DNA from: an uncultured Marinoscillum sp.
GTDB lineage: Bacteria > Bacteroidota > Bacteroidia > Cytophagales > MED-G16
Direction of reading: 5' to 3'
DNA: 64,000 bases
NCBI GenBank assembly: GCA_902628365.1
Contig: CACOMW010000003.1
Coordinates: forward strand, 1-64,000
Shown here: piece by piece, positions 63,211 to 64,000 of the stretch
How positions within the stretch are numbered: position 1 is the first letter of the stretch
Layout: every line of letters starts with the position of its first letter
Program-made: the position numbers and the translations under genes
Notes under the pieces: model-generated
Told to the model about the DNA's origin: nothing
What the model saw: the letters and a program-made list of their open reading frames with translations, nothing else
The model's database searches: none

Positions 63211-64000
63211 ATGTTATGGGGAATAGACCTTGGAGGAACTAAAATTGAAGGCATAGTATTAAAATCATATGATGATCCAAAAGAAGTTTCTAGAATAAGA
63301 ATTAATACTGAAGCTCAAAAAGGTTATAATCATGTTTTAAATAGAATTAAAGAATTAGTTTTAAAACTAAAAAAAGATTCTGGAGATGAACCAAAAAAAA
63401 TTGGAATAGGAACTCCAGGTACAATTGATCCAAAAACCAAATTACTTAAAAATTCAAATTCAACTAATCTAAATAATAAACCCATAAAAATAGATCTTGA
63501 AAAGATTTTAAATCTAAAAATAAAAATAGAAAATGATGCAAATTGTTTTGCGTTAGCAGAAACCCATTTTGGATCTGTAAAAGAAATAATCAAAAATCCT
63601 AAAGTAGTTTTTGGTATTATTATGGGTACAGGAGTTGGAGGAGGTATAGTAGTCGATGGAAAAAGTATTTTTGGTCATCAAGGGATTGGAGGAGAATGGG
63701 GACATACTATAATTGAACAAAACGGTGAAAAATGTTATTGTGGAAAAACTGGATGTGTAGAAACAGTAATTTCAGGACCTGCATTAGAAAAATATTATAG
63801 CATATTATCAAATAAAAAACTATCATTAGAAAAAATATACTCTTTGTATAAAAAAAATGATACTCATGCAACTAAAACAATAAATAGAATGTTATTTAAT
63901 TTTGGTAAAGGCATTTCTAACGTAATAAATATAATTGATCCAGATATAATTGTAATTGGTGGTGGATTAAGTCATATAAATGAAATATATAATCCCGATT
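63211..64000 (+). CDS. ROK-family sugar kinase, truncated by the window end
   Basis: ATG 63211: MLWGIDLGGTKIEGIVLK; IMGTGVGGGIVVDG; CYCGKTGCVET zinc motif. Not in the ORF track because it runs off the window. Confidence 0.9.
   Translation, partial: MLWGIDLGGTKIEGIVLKSYDDPKEVSRIRINTEAQKGYNHVLNRIKELVLKLKKDSGDEPKKIGIGTPGTIDPKTKLLKNSNSTNLNNKPIKIDLEKILNLKIKIENDANCFALAETHFGSVKEIIKNPKVVFGIIMGTGVGGGIVVDGKSIFGHQGIGGEWGHTIIEQNGEKCYCGKTGCVETVISGPALEKYYSILSNKKLSLEKIYSLYKKNDTHATKTINRMLFNFGKGISNVINIIDPDIIVIGGGLSHINEIYNPD

Overview
AT-rich, densely packed chromosomal window from what looks like a marine, streamlined Bacteroidota (Flavobacteriia-like) genome. Support for that placement: T9SS type B C-terminal sorting domains, TAnnTTTG promoter elements, and the typical pyrE/NUDIX, prs-rplY-pth, guaA and Bacteroidota-type purL gene content. 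Most of the window is housekeeping (pyrE, kdsB, sppA, guaA, yebC-like, murB, purL, tRNA-Gln, prs, rplY, pth, metG, fabD, sdhCAB) or sugar and amino-acid transport and catabolism (xylA, xylB, SSS, MFS and APC transporters, ROK kinase). The main accessory region is 31.1-45.0 kb. There a TetR regulator overlaps by 4 nt (TTGA) the start of a 2445-aa T9SS adhesin, followed by tolC, MFP and RND efflux genes on the same strand. The adhesin has about nine Calx-beta repeats. Two carry a C-type-lectin-like domain inserted at the same loop whose halves appear in reversed (circularly permuted) order, and a third repeat carries an unrecognised domain of about 170 aa. Other points of interest: a succinate dehydrogenase of the mycobacterial Sdh1-like type whose membrane anchor has a Cys/His cluster; a DCC/DUF393 gene that appears to have lost its middle by an in-frame deletion; promoter -7 motifs 3-4 nt ahead of the guaA and nfeD start codons (leaderless signature); and a formylglycine-generating enzyme homologue that keeps both catalytic cysteines but has no sulfatase nearby. 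All calls come from reading the sequence and ORF translations; no searches were run.
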